A stretch of 64,000 bases of DNA from CAZXLT01 sp964641545 (lineage in GTDB: Bacteria; Patescibacteriota; Saccharimonadia; Saccharimonadales; AWTP1-31), in contig CAZXLT010000001.1 of NCBI GenBank assembly GCA_964641545.1, positions 62,001 through 126,000 on the forward strand. Direction: 5' to 3'. Below, in pieces: positions 49,346 to 57,117 of the stretch. The stretch's first letter is position 1. Every line of letters begins with the position of its first letter. Both the position numbers and the translations under genes were made by a program. A model generated the notes under the pieces. The model was not told the DNA's origin. It searched no databases and worked only from the letters and a program-made list of their open reading frames with translations.

Positions 49346-49780
49346 CTAGCCTTCGATCTCTACGCCCATGCTGCGCGCGGTACCAGCAACCATTTTCTTA
49401 ACAGCTGGAATATCGTCAGTATTCATATCATGAGCTTTCGCTTCGGCGATTTCGGTTAATGCCTGGTCACTCAGTTTTTTTGGAATCTTTTCGCTGTTAG
49501 GCTTGCCCGAACCTTTTTTAATACCAAGTTTGGCACGGATCAAATCGTCGGTTGGTGCGCCGACTACACGGAACTCCATAGATCGGTCGTCGTAGATCAC
49601 GATATGAGCTGTGACCGTTGCGCCCTGCATATCCTTAGTAGCCTCGTTAAACGGATTAATAAAGTCCATCATGTTGACTCCATACTGACCAAGTGTGCTA
49701 CCAACCGGTGGTGCGGCACTCGCACGACCAGCAGGAATTTTCATCTTCAGGTTAGCTTTAACCTGTTTTTTGTCTGCCAT
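49346..49780 (-). CDS. rplK: 50S ribosomal protein L11
   Basis: 144 residues. VKANLKMKIPAGRASAAPPVGSTLGQYG is the conserved start; the C-terminal RNA-binding domain has KKMVAGTARSMGVEIEG. Binds 23S rRNA at the GTPase centre. Leader contains TGTCGG/CCGACA (49816-49821 with 49830-49835), a possible L1 autoregulation site. Confidence 0.97.
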   Translation of the reverse strand: MADKKQVKANLKMKIPAGRASAAPPVGSTLGQYGVNMMDFINPFNEATKDMQGATVTAHIVIYDDRSMEFRVVGAPTDDLIRAKLGIKKGSGKPNSEKIPKKLSDQALTEIAEAKAHDMNTDDIPAVKKMVAGTARSMGVEIEG

Positions 49781-49803
49781 AGCTACTGTTCTCCATTAGT
49801 TGA

Positions 49804-49836
49804 TTAGATTGCATTTGTCGGTGAAGCATCCGACAT
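49804..49836 (-). CDS. possible 10-residue uORF in the rplK leader
   Basis: ATG at 49836 to TAA at 49804, soon after the predicted transcription start. Overlaps the leader hairpin TGTCGG/CCGACA. Support is position only. Confidence 0.25.
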   Translation of the reverse strand: MSDASPTNAI

Positions 49837-49851
49837 GTGCGTAACACAACG

Positions 49852-49880
49852 ATTATACTACAGCTTACCTCTGTTGTCCA
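49852..49880 (-). promoter_or_regulatory. promoter of the rplK-rplA operon
   Basis: Minus strand TGGACA (49875-49880), 17-bp spacer, TATAAT (49852-49857). Start of transcription near 49845. Confidence 0.82.
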
Positions 49881-49893
49881 CTAGTTTCACCTT

Positions 49894-49921
49894 AAAAAAA
49901 GAGCACCAACATGGTGCTCTT
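49894..49921 (-). terminator. terminator after the 49943 gene
   Basis: AAGAGCACCA with its complement, 3-nt loop (49899-49921), followed by seven T's on the minus strand. Separates nusG-side transcripts from rplK. Confidence 0.85.
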
Positions 49922-49942
49922 TGAAAAAACTCAATGATTTTG

Positions 49943-50296
49943 TTAACCGCGGCGTCGTGCACCAAACACAATCAACGCGTCAGCTGCTAGAGTACCAGCT
50001 GCTAACGGAATTTCTGGAAGTGCTGGAGCGCTTGAAAGCTCACCTTGCTCGCCATCTGCGGTAACGACGCTAGTTGTTTCCCAAAAATAGTTGTTTACAA
50101 CAGTTTCAGTGCCCCCGCCGGCTGTAGGTGTAGTGGTCACGCCATCATGCAAGCCGCGAATTCCTAATACAACGCCAGCTGTTAGCGCAAGAACACCTGC
50201 GCCTACCATTAGCCAGTTTGGTCCGTGGTTAGGGTTATGTTGTCGTGGTGCTTGGTTCGGTTGGGCTGGGCCCTGTGGGGGGAAAGGTTGTGTCAT
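49943..50296 (-). CDS. two-helix membrane protein between nusG and rplK
   Basis: 117 residues. Pro/Gln-rich cytosolic start (PFPPQGPAQPNQAPRQ), helix at about 28-46 (LMVGAGVLALTAGVVLG), a Thr/Gly-rich extracytoplasmic loop, and a second helix near 97-112 followed by basic GARRRG, typical of surface anchors. Family unknown. Has its own terminator. The tail resembles a small sortase-like or LPxTG-like end (IPLAAGTLAADALIVFGARRRG has no LPxTG). Confidence 0.65.
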   Translation of the reverse strand: MTQPFPPQGPAQPNQAPRQHNPNHGPNWLMVGAGVLALTAGVVLGIRGLHDGVTTTPTAGGGTETVVNNYFWETTSVVTADGEQGELSSAPALPEIPLAAGTLAADALIVFGARRRG

Positions 50297-50391
50297 ATCT
50301 TATAAACTCCTTACAAAACTTTAAGAGCTATATATTAACAAAAATAAGCATTATTGTCAATAATGTTTCTAAAGAAGTTTTTACGCTTACG

Positions 50392-50934
50392 CTACACTCG
50401 TTTTACTTGCAAACCATCTAGTTCTACCGGTGTTTCGCGACCAAACATGTTGACCAAGACCTTTAGCTTGCCTTTAGCTGCGTCAATCTCGTTAATAGAA
50501 CCATCGAAACCTTTGAATGGTCCATCAATGATATTGACCACTTCACCTTCTTTGAAGTCGATATTGTGCTTCGGTTGGCTTAGCCCCATGCGCTTGTTGA
50601 TCTTGTCCATTTCGTCCTGGCTAACGGGTGTAGGATCCGTGCCGCTACCGACAAATCCGGTTACTGATGGAGTGTTACGCACAATGTACCAGGCATCTTC
50701 GCTCAGTTTCATTTCCACCAGCACATAGCCCTGGAAGATACGCTTTTCAACGACTTTTCGTTTGCCGTTCTTGATCTCGATCATTTTTTCTTTTGGTACC
50801 AATACCTGAAAGATTTTATCTTTCATATCTAGCGAGTCAGCGCGCTGGCGAATACTCTCTGCCACTTTTTCTTCATAACCACTGTAGGTGTGGATGGCGT
50901 ACCATTGTTTGCTGGTGTCATATCGTTTTGTCAT
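50392..50934 (-). CDS. nusG: transcription termination/antitermination factor NusG
   Basis: 180 residues. The NGN domain starts KQWYAIHTYSGYEEKVAESI; PGYV-type FQGYVLVEMKL follows; the KOW domain is near 125-160 (FKEGEVVNIIDGPFKGFDG). Binds RNA polymerase and Rho or S10. 18 nt after secE. Confidence 0.97.
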   Translation of the reverse strand: MTKRYDTSKQWYAIHTYSGYEEKVAESIRQRADSLDMKDKIFQVLVPKEKMIEIKNGKRKVVEKRIFQGYVLVEMKLSEDAWYIVRNTPSVTGFVGSGTDPTPVSQDEMDKINKRMGLSQPKHNIDFKEGEVVNIIDGPFKGFDGSINEIDAAKGKLKVLVNMFGRETPVELDGLQVKRV

Positions 50935-50952
50935 TGTTACTCCTGATTGATC

Positions 50953-51366
50953 CTAGTTTAGTAATAGCTGTTTAAATACTTTGTCGAGTCCGTAGTCTAC
51001 CACTGTAATCAGTGTGCTAAAAACTATGGCAAACACAAATACGGCTGTTGTAAGTTGGCGGGTTTCTCGACGCGTTGGCCAGGTTACCTGGCGAACCTCT
51101 CGCCAAGAGTTCCGAACGTACGAGAGTAACAAAATGCTTGCCAGAACTCGGCCAATAAAGCGAACGGGACGGGTTTTAAACGGCCAAAGCAAGAAACGCA
51201 GGGGTCGAAACAGTCTTGCGACTGCGAGTACTGCGGTTTTTGCAGGAGTTGCCGCTTTTGTTGCGGCAGCTCGTAATCGACGCGGTTTGGCAGCTTTTTT
51301 GCTGGCAGTTTGCGTTTTTGTTCGCACTGTTTCGGCTGGTTTTCGCATTCGTGGTGCTTTTGGCAC
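50953..51366 (-). CDS. secE: preprotein translocase subunit SecE with basic extension
   Basis: 137 residues; bacterial SecE is often near 60-65. The C-terminal SecE domain has NSWREVRQVTWPTRRETRQLT then the single essential helix (about 112-130). The first 60 residues are Lys/Ala/Arg-rich, like the L1 and aquaporin tails. Start GTG at 51366 with AGGAG upstream. Membrane component of the Sec channel. Confidence 0.92.
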   Translation of the reverse strand: MPKAPRMRKPAETVRTKTQTASKKAAKPRRLRAAATKAATPAKTAVLAVARLFRPLRFLLWPFKTRPVRFIGRVLASILLLSYVRNSWREVRQVTWPTRRETRQLTTAVFVFAIVFSTLITVVDYGLDKVFKQLLLN

Positions 51367-51393
51367 AAATTGCTCCTGAAACTTACACTAAAT

Positions 51394-51420
51394 TAAAAAA
51401 CCCTAGCATGATGCTTGGGG
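51394..51420 (-). terminator. terminator after the histidine kinase gene
   Basis: Minus strand CCCCAAGCATCATGCTAGGG hairpin (one mismatch) followed by six T's. Confidence 0.6.
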
Positions 51421-51463
51421 TCAATATGTCAAGCATACTACAGCAACTACAGAGGTGTCAACG

Positions 51464-52645
51464 TTATGATTTGCTGGGCTTTTCTTCTGTCGTTGCATCT
51501 CCGGTCGCCTTTTTAGCTAGGTTAGGTACATAAATTCTGAATGTTGAACCCTTGTTTAGTTCACTTTCCAGATCAATTCTAGCTTTAATCAGCTTAGTCA
51601 GCTTAGCTGTTACGTACAAGCCGAGACCAGTTCCGCCGCTTTCTCGTGTTCTAAAATCTTCCGATCGAAAGAACTTATCGAACACTTTTTCTTGGTCGCC
51701 GCGGCTAATGCCAATACCTGTGTCTCGTACCTCGAACAGAACACCTTTGTCTTGGGGTTTTGCCGACAAAGTCACACTCCCTTTTTGCGTGTATTTTATT
51801 GCGTTGGTAATAAAGTTCTGTAGAATTTCATGCACGTACAGTTTGCTGCTGTAGAGCAGTTCAAGTGTTTTATCTATTTCGGTGTGCATTTGTAGCCCTT
51901 TGGTTTCGGCCTGAGTTTTATAGCCGTCGCCAAGTTCGGTGACCAGATCATGCACGTTGATATCTTCAGCCTCTATGGCCAAACTGCCTCGCTCGGCGCG
52001 CGACAACATTGAAAGATCGTTAATCATGCCAGACAAAAAGGCTACCTGATCGTATGCTTGTTTAACCGTCTGGGCTATTTCTGGAATATTTTTGTGTTTT
52101 TCGATAATGAACTTGGCGTTACTCAAGTTCCCTTCGGCAATGGCAATTGGCGTGCGTAGCTCATGGCTAACCACACTAATAAACTCATCTCGCTCTTCTT
52201 CCAAAGACTTTTCGTGCGTGATATCGCGAAGCACCACCACATAACCTTGGTCGGCATTTTTTCCATAGCCCAAATGCACCGGCGCAATGCTGATATACAG
52301 GTTAATAAGGCTGTCGTCGTCGTACTCGAGCCGATAATCGCGTGAAACAAACGATGTTTTGGTTTTTTTCAGAAGATCATGCAGGTCGACTTTCTTCTTG
52401 TTTTTATCGGTGAGCTTGAACACCTTGGCAAGATCCATACCCTGTTGCAAGGTGTTAATGTCAAGAATATTAAGGGCCGCGCCGTTGTACACGACTACCT
52501 TCAGGTCGTTATCAACCGCAATGACTCCGTCCGCCATACTGTTGATAAGGCTTGTTAGGCGTTCGCGCTCCAGGTTTGCAGCTATTGGCGCCGATGCAGG
52601 CGTCTCGGTTTTTTTGGCGGGTTTTTTCACACTTTTTGTAGGCAT
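51464..52645 (-). CDS. soluble PAS-domain sensor histidine kinase, orphan
   Basis: 393 residues from the ATG at 52645; six extra codons upstream are possible. No transmembrane segment. A PAS domain (about 28-145: LINSMADGVIAVDNDLKVVVYN to VVLRDITHEKS) is followed by HisKA (ISVVSHELRTP with His161) and HATPase_c (N-box NFITNAIKYTQ, G1 VRDTGIGIS, G2 GGTGLGLYV). It senses a cytosolic cue and phosphorylates a response regulator, but none is encoded near it. Start is 6 nt after CATAAT, so probably leaderless. Confidence 0.93.
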   Translation of the reverse strand: MPTKSVKKPAKKTETPASAPIAANLERERLTSLINSMADGVIAVDNDLKVVVYNGAALNILDINTLQQGMDLAKVFKLTDKNKKKVDLHDLLKKTKTSFVSRDYRLEYDDDSLINLYISIAPVHLGYGKNADQGYVVVLRDITHEKSLEEERDEFISVVSHELRTPIAIAEGNLSNAKFIIEKHKNIPEIAQTVKQAYDQVAFLSGMINDLSMLSRAERGSLAIEAEDINVHDLVTELGDGYKTQAETKGLQMHTEIDKTLELLYSSKLYVHEILQNFITNAIKYTQKGSVTLSAKPQDKGVLFEVRDTGIGISRGDQEKVFDKFFRSEDFRTRESGGTGLGLYVTAKLTKLIKARIDLESELNKGSTFRIYVPNLAKKATGDATTEEKPSKS

Positions 52646-52680
52646 AACCGTATTATGCCACAAACATACTTCAAAGCCTG

Positions 52681-53376
52681 TTAAAAAGACGGTTTATAGG
52701 CTCGCATTTGCGTGCGTCGCTTACGCGCATCAGGCATAGCAGCCTCGAACTCTGCCCAAAAATCGGCACCGTGATGCAGATGTTTGGTGTGACACAGTTC
52801 GTGAACCAACACATAGTCAATAAGTGACCACGGCAACTGCATGAGGAAAAGATTCAGAGTAATATCTGCCTTGCTCGAGCAGCTTCCCCACCGTGCTTTG
52901 AGTTGCCGGATAGATATGGAGTTGCACTCAAAACCGTGTTCCGCGGCAAGGTCTCGAATACGAGGCGGCAACAGCTCCTCGGCCTCGGTTCTGAGCGCGC
53001 GCATGGCACCGCGCTGAGCGGTTTTTTGAGTAATTGGATCTGAATAGTCACGTTGCACAGGGTGTGTAACAGTAATTTCTTGATTGCGAATCTGAACATT
53101 TGGCGTGTCGGTACCTGGTTTAGCAACAAAGTATAGGCTGTGATTCTTGCCGATCGTTTGACCGGGTTCGAGCATTCCCGGGCTGTGACGGTGTTCATGT
53201 ATCCAGTCCTTCCTAGACAGTGCGAACTGAATTGCTACCTGATAGGGCGCCCACGTTGGCAAGCTTACTCGAATTGCACCACTTGGTTGCAGGCTGATTT
53301 TAACTGAACGAGACCGGCGATTCTTGACCAGTTCAACCGGTCCAATGTCGGGCAGCTCCACCGTTTTTGTAGGCAT
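52681..53376 (-). CDS. YgjP-like metallopeptidase (DUF45)
   Basis: 231 residues. Zinc motif HELCHTKHLHHGADFW near residues 188-203 (HExxH plus a distal ligand), and the conserved ARWGSCSSKADITLN just before. Family M48-related YgjP/SprT-like. Cytosolic. Proposed to be a metal-dependent hydrolase; its substrate is unknown. 5 nt after the second P-loop kinase. Confidence 0.92.
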   Translation of the reverse strand: MPTKTVELPDIGPVELVKNRRSRSVKISLQPSGAIRVSLPTWAPYQVAIQFALSRKDWIHEHRHSPGMLEPGQTIGKNHSLYFVAKPGTDTPNVQIRNQEITVTHPVQRDYSDPITQKTAQRGAMRALRTEAEELLPPRIRDLAAEHGFECNSISIRQLKARWGSCSSKADITLNLFLMQLPWSLIDYVLVHELCHTKHLHHGADFWAEFEAAMPDARKRRTQMRAYKPSF

Positions 53377-53381
53377 AATAA

Positions 53382-54041
53382 TTAGCGAATTAAAATATTG
53401 CGGCGCGAAGTGTCAACGCGACCAGCAATAGGTGTTGGCACCAAGTTTACAAGTTCGGGCTTTACAACATTGGCGGTGGTTGTGGTAGTTGTAATAACGC
53501 CCGCTTCATAAAGTTTTTTAATGATCGCGCTGCGCTGAGTGTTGAAGGTATGCTTGCCGCTGATGACAATGTGTTCTTCTTCCTTAGGGTTTTGCATACT
53601 GTTTAGCACGGCATCAAATGCTTTTCGGTCGTAGTCGCGTGCATGTTTATCGTCTTGTGTTCGGCGATCGCGCCGACCGAGTCGTGCAAAGGCACTTTCG
53701 GCATCGATTTGTAGCCAGATTAATAGCGGATGGGCCTTGGCCTTTCGTACAATATTGCGAAGCTCTCGTCGATCTGCCAGCTTATTGACATTGTTGTCAA
53801 ACACTACGCTTACGCCTGCTTTCAGAAACTCCTCGGTCATGTAGAGCATAAGATGTTCTACGAGTTGGTCTTCTTCGCTATCGAACCGTGGCTGAGTAAA
53901 TAGCTCGCCACGTATACGGTCTGCATGCAAGTGGGCTGCATGCAAAGTCTCGCTGAGTTGACGTGCCACATGTGTTTTACCGGCTCCTGGATACCCATAG
54001 AGCATAATAAACAAGGGTTTCAGCGTGGTCACTTTAGTCAT
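53382..54041 (-). CDS. P-loop kinase-like ATPase, paralogue of the 7254 gene
   Basis: 219 residues. Walker A GYPGAGKT (15-22), LHADRIRGELF, VVFDNNVNKLADRRELRNIV. Same AAA_33/zeta-toxin-like group as 7254-7775. A C-terminal Thr-rich tail (TTTTTTANVV) is an addition. Cotranscribed with the YgjP gene. TACAAT 8 nt before the ATG suggests a leaderless start. Confidence 0.8.
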   Translation of the reverse strand: MTKVTTLKPLFIMLYGYPGAGKTHVARQLSETLHAAHLHADRIRGELFTQPRFDSEEDQLVEHLMLYMTEEFLKAGVSVVFDNNVNKLADRRELRNIVRKAKAHPLLIWLQIDAESAFARLGRRDRRTQDDKHARDYDRKAFDAVLNSMQNPKEEEHIVISGKHTFNTQRSAIIKKLYEAGVITTTTTTANVVKPELVNLVPTPIAGRVDTSRRNILIR

Positions 54042-54089
54042 GTAATACTATTGTATATCAGAATATACAATTTCTGAAAAGGGCTGGTC

Positions 54090-54118
54090 GTGACATTAAC
54101 ACTTTAATACATTATTAT
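54090..54118 (+). promoter_or_regulatory. promoter of tRNA-Trp
   Basis: GTGACA (54090-54095), 17-bp spacer, TATTAT (54113-54118). Confidence 0.6.
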
Positions 54119-54145
54119 ATGATCTGTTACGGTCTCGGCTAACGA

Positions 54146-54220
54146 AGGGGCATAGTACAACGGCTAGTATAAAGGTCTCCAAAACCTTAGATCGTGGTTC
54201 GATTCCACGTGCCCCTGCCA
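54146..54220 (+). tRNA. tRNA-Trp (CCA)
   Basis: 75 nt with encoded CCA. Acceptor AGGGGCA/TGCCCCT, discriminator G. Anticodon arm AAGGT/ACCTT encloses CTCCAAA, giving CCA. T-loop TTCGATT. Its T-arm/3' end is partly repeated at 55651-55674. Confidence 0.96.
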
Positions 54221-54231
54221 TACAGGACAAG

Positions 54232-54254
54232 CGAGCATTTTAGGCTCGTTTTTG
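54232..54254 (+). terminator. terminator of tRNA-Trp
   Basis: CGAGC (54232-54236) with GCTCG (54244-54248) then TTTTTG. Confidence 0.75.
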
Positions 54255-54262
54255 TTGTTTTT

Positions 54263-54300
54263 CGCCCCTGTAATTCAAATAAGATTATGCGGTTCGATTA
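54263..54300 (+). repeat. tRNA-Trp-like remnant 1
   Basis: CGCCCCTG (54263-54270) echoes the tRNA acceptor strand; GGTTCGATT (54291-54299) echoes the T-loop. The order is scrambled, so this is a weak remnant. It lies between the tRNA-Trp terminator and the 54341 gene. Confidence 0.35.
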
Positions 54301-54340
54301 ATGCATTTATGAAAACGGCTGATTCTATCTAAAATTGAAC

Positions 54341-55579
54341 TTATTCGTTGACCAATCGCTTTTTATTTTTGCTTTGTTTTTCTAAGAATGACTTAAGATC
54401 GCCCTCAATGAACTGGCTTGGTTTCCATCCTAGCTTTAACTTATCTAACAAGAAGGTATCACCGGCACTTAGAATTGCGGTCAGCCCGGTTGCAATACCT
54501 GGATTAGGAATAAACATATTAGAGCTAATGTCAAAACCTATTGCAAGCGCCCACCTAACTGACTTTGCAGGTAGCCTCTCAACCCATGTTTTTTCCATTG
54601 ACATTCGGTAGTAATCTCTCAACAAGGTCGTATCATTTCCGTCTATTCCTTTTAAATATGACTTATATTTTCGAGACTTTACAAGCACTGGTATGAAGTC
54701 ATTAAATAATCTAGGATCTTTATTTATTGCTTCCCTGATTGCATTTGCCTCTAGTAGAGTCATTTCTTGAAATAATCGTAGATCTTGTCCACTCTTTATG
54801 CTTTTCTTTAAGATGTTATTTAGTTTTAGTTGAATAATCTCTGAATCTATTATGTCAGGTGCAAGCTCACTACCTTCTACTCCGGCAATATTCAACATAG
54901 ACCTGACTCGTGCAATATCGACCAAAATACCTGCTGGTGTTACTTTTACGTCATCCAATCTTTGTTTTTGGGGAAATAGCTTCGAAGCAAGCTCAAAATC
55001 AATGTTGCTTTTTACTGTATATGAATGATTGTTTCCAGGTATGCTCGTTAATGAAAATGTTATTGGTTCATTCTGTGGATAATCAGGAATGCAGTTCTTT
55101 AGATATGATCTAGCTGCAATATTTATATAAGTTTCATCATTAAAATCATCATATACCCCTGAAAGTGGTTTGACTTTCTCCCAATCGAACAGTTCAATGC
55201 TACGAATTGCTCTCTGCGCATTCCTCCTTCCCTTACCGCTCTTGCCGGTTATTTCAACAAAAGTTTTGGGAGCAATAACCTCTATGGATAAGGCGGGTGC
55301 AGTGAACTGGACGGGACTCATTACTTGCAGGCCATTTGCGTCTTCATTTGTCTTTATTGCTACTTGCCCATCTTGATACACAAGCCTTAGGAAGCCTTCT
55401 TCCATTAGTCTGATGAGAATATCAGTTCCGATCAACCTTGTAAGTTCCTTGAACGCACTAGCATCAGCTACAATCGTGACCTTTTGATAAAATATCATCG
55501 CTTCTGCAATTAGACCGAGATTGATATGTGCTTTTTGTCCAAAGCGCGTATTCGATAATATAGTTATAGATTCTAACAT
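54341..55579 (-). CDS. hypothetical protein in a probable tRNA-Trp insertion
   Basis: 412 residues, AT-rich, unlike flanking genes. Family unknown. N-terminal part alpha/beta (ILSNTRFGQKAHINLGLIAEAMIFY), central helical (ELAPDIIDSEIIQLKLNNIL), C-terminal hydrophobic segments near 345-385 (ALAIGFDISSNMFIPNP, GLTAILSAGDTFLL) that may be membrane-associated. TATCAT 7 nt before the ATG. Bounded by tRNA-Trp and a distal partial tRNA copy. Could be a toxin-immunity or phage-defence protein; no motif supports a choice. Confidence 0.65.
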   Translation of the reverse strand: MLESITILSNTRFGQKAHINLGLIAEAMIFYQKVTIVADASAFKELTRLIGTDILIRLMEEGFLRLVYQDGQVAIKTNEDANGLQVMSPVQFTAPALSIEVIAPKTFVEITGKSGKGRRNAQRAIRSIELFDWEKVKPLSGVYDDFNDETYINIAARSYLKNCIPDYPQNEPITFSLTSIPGNNHSYTVKSNIDFELASKLFPQKQRLDDVKVTPAGILVDIARVRSMLNIAGVEGSELAPDIIDSEIIQLKLNNILKKSIKSGQDLRLFQEMTLLEANAIREAINKDPRLFNDFIPVLVKSRKYKSYLKGIDGNDTTLLRDYYRMSMEKTWVERLPAKSVRWALAIGFDISSNMFIPNPGIATGLTAILSAGDTFLLDKLKLGWKPSQFIEGDLKSFLEKQSKNKKRLVNE

Positions 55580-55633
55580 CTAATACATGATACTACTCCG
55601 AGTGGACAGTAAGTTATCTCAAAGTACAAAGCA

Positions 55634-55674
55634 TCTTAGGGAAAATGCGTTCGATTCCCATGTTTCCTGCCAAA
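55634..55674 (+). repeat. tRNA-Trp-like remnant 2 (minihelix)
   Basis: GTTCGATTCC and CCTGCCA match the tRNA-Trp T-arm and 3' end at 17 of 24 positions (55651-55674). AGGGAAA upstream can pair with GTTTCCT, giving an acceptor/T-arm minihelix ending in GCCA. This is the distal boundary of the 54341 gene unit. Confidence 0.55.
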
Positions 55675-55687
55675 AAACTTATAGATT

Positions 55688-55948
55688 TTACGATAAATAC
55701 TTTGCAGTAACGTGCTGCATATTTATGCCATTAGTTAGGTTGGTAAAACCAAGCTGTCTGAGCATTTGGATCGCAACGGTTGAGCGACTACCCGAAAGGC
55801 AGTACACGACTAGTTCGGTGTCTTTTGCAATGCCGTCAAGCTGGTGTGCACCATCTAAAAGCTTTGCCGGCGGAATGTTGAGTGCGCCACTTACATGTCC
55901 TGTTGCAAACTCAGAAGGTTCACGTACATCAATGAATAATTGCTTCAT
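55688..55948 (-). CDS. single-domain rhodanese
   Basis: 86 residues. FIDVREPSEFATGHVSGALNIP (6-26) and the active-site loop YCLSGSRS with Cys50. Transfers sulfane sulfur, or controls redox thiols. Overlaps ackA by 4 nt. Confidence 0.92.
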   Translation of the reverse strand: MKQLFIDVREPSEFATGHVSGALNIPPAKLLDGAHQLDGIAKDTELVVYCLSGSRSTVAIQMLRQLGFTNLTNGINMQHVTAKYLS

Positions 55949-57117
55949 AAAAGTTGTTGTGCCTGCTGTGCCATTTCACTCATCTCGTCGGTACTAATAG
56001 CATACACCGAAACTGGGTTACCGCTGTGGCTTATTCGATGCATAGAGTCATACTGGACTTTTTTTGAGTTACGATCCGGGTCTAGGTCTACCCCCAGGAA
56101 TGATAATTTAGTAATGATGCGCTTACGCACAATTGATGATCGTTCGCCGATTGTGCCAGTAAAGATGAGCGCGTCAACTCCACCAAGTGCAGCACTCATT
56201 TGACCGATTGCCTGCTGAACGTGATATACATACATTGCGAGCGCTAAACGCGCATTGTCGTTCCCGCTCTTTTCGTGCAGCAATAATTCGCGAATATCTG
56301 AAGATACACCGCTTATTCCTAATAATCCACTTTTGTGGTTCAGATAATCTTCTACCTTTGTTGTGGTGAGTTTGAGTCCACTCTGTAATATGTGTGCTGC
56401 CATAGGGTCGATGCTACCACTGCGAGTTGCCATGATGAGCCCTTCGAGTGGCGAAAAACCCATGGTTGTATCTATGCTTTTTCCGTGCTGCACGGCCGTA
56501 ACACTGCTGCCGCTACCAAGGTGGCACACTATCGCACGTTCTGGCAGCGAATGGTAGGCTTTTAGCTTACTAATAACTGATTTTACCGATAAGCCGTGGT
56601 AACCGTACCGTTGCAGACCGAGTTTTTGCGCATCTGGCACAGGGATGCCGTAGAGGTTGGCGTGATCGGGCATAGAAACATGAAAAGCGCTGTCTGATAT
56701 TCCTGCCAAACGAGTGTGTGGTATGTACTTCTCGAGTAGGTCAATTTCCTGCAGCGTTGCACTGATGTGTAGCGGCGCAATACTTTCTAGTGATCTGAGG
56801 TGTTTTAGGGCTACTGCATCAAGGACGCGGTGTTGCTGAAAATATGGCGAGGGCGCAACAATCCTTACGCAAATTCCCTGAATATCATCTACGGAAGTCA
56901 ATAGCTGATTATTTAGTAAAATTTCACCAACCTTGCTCAAAGCGAATGTAACGTGACTAATACCAGCTGGTTGCGGCGGTGAACCATTAAGCCCATACAC
57001 CACTTGCCCGTTTTCTACTTCGAAATGAAGATCAGCGGTTTTTTGACCATCCTTAAATAGTCCATACTTTCGGCTGGCGCTGCCTGGGTTTGCGACGAGT
57101 AGTAATGACTTGCTCAT
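55945..57117 (-). CDS. ackA: acetate kinase
   Basis: 390 residues from the ATG at 57117 (ATGA overlap with the phosphoketolase stop; an ATG at 57126 is also open). NPGSASRKYGLF, GISDSAFHVSMPDHANLYGIP, RYGYHGLSVKSV, VCHLGSGSSVTAV and FTGTIGERSSIVR are family motifs. Makes ATP and acetate from acetyl-phosphate. Same operon as the phosphoketolase that produces acetyl-phosphate. Confidence 0.96.
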   Translation of the reverse strand: MSKSLLLVANPGSASRKYGLFKDGQKTADLHFEVENGQVVYGLNGSPPQPAGISHVTFALSKVGEILLNNQLLTSVDDIQGICVRIVAPSPYFQQHRVLDAVALKHLRSLESIAPLHISATLQEIDLLEKYIPHTRLAGISDSAFHVSMPDHANLYGIPVPDAQKLGLQRYGYHGLSVKSVISKLKAYHSLPERAIVCHLGSGSSVTAVQHGKSIDTTMGFSPLEGLIMATRSGSIDPMAAHILQSGLKLTTTKVEDYLNHKSGLLGISGVSSDIRELLLHEKSGNDNARLALAMYVYHVQQAIGQMSAALGGVDALIFTGTIGERSSIVRKRIITKLSFLGVDLDPDRNSKKVQYDSMHRISHSGNPVSVYAISTDEMSEMAQQAQQLL

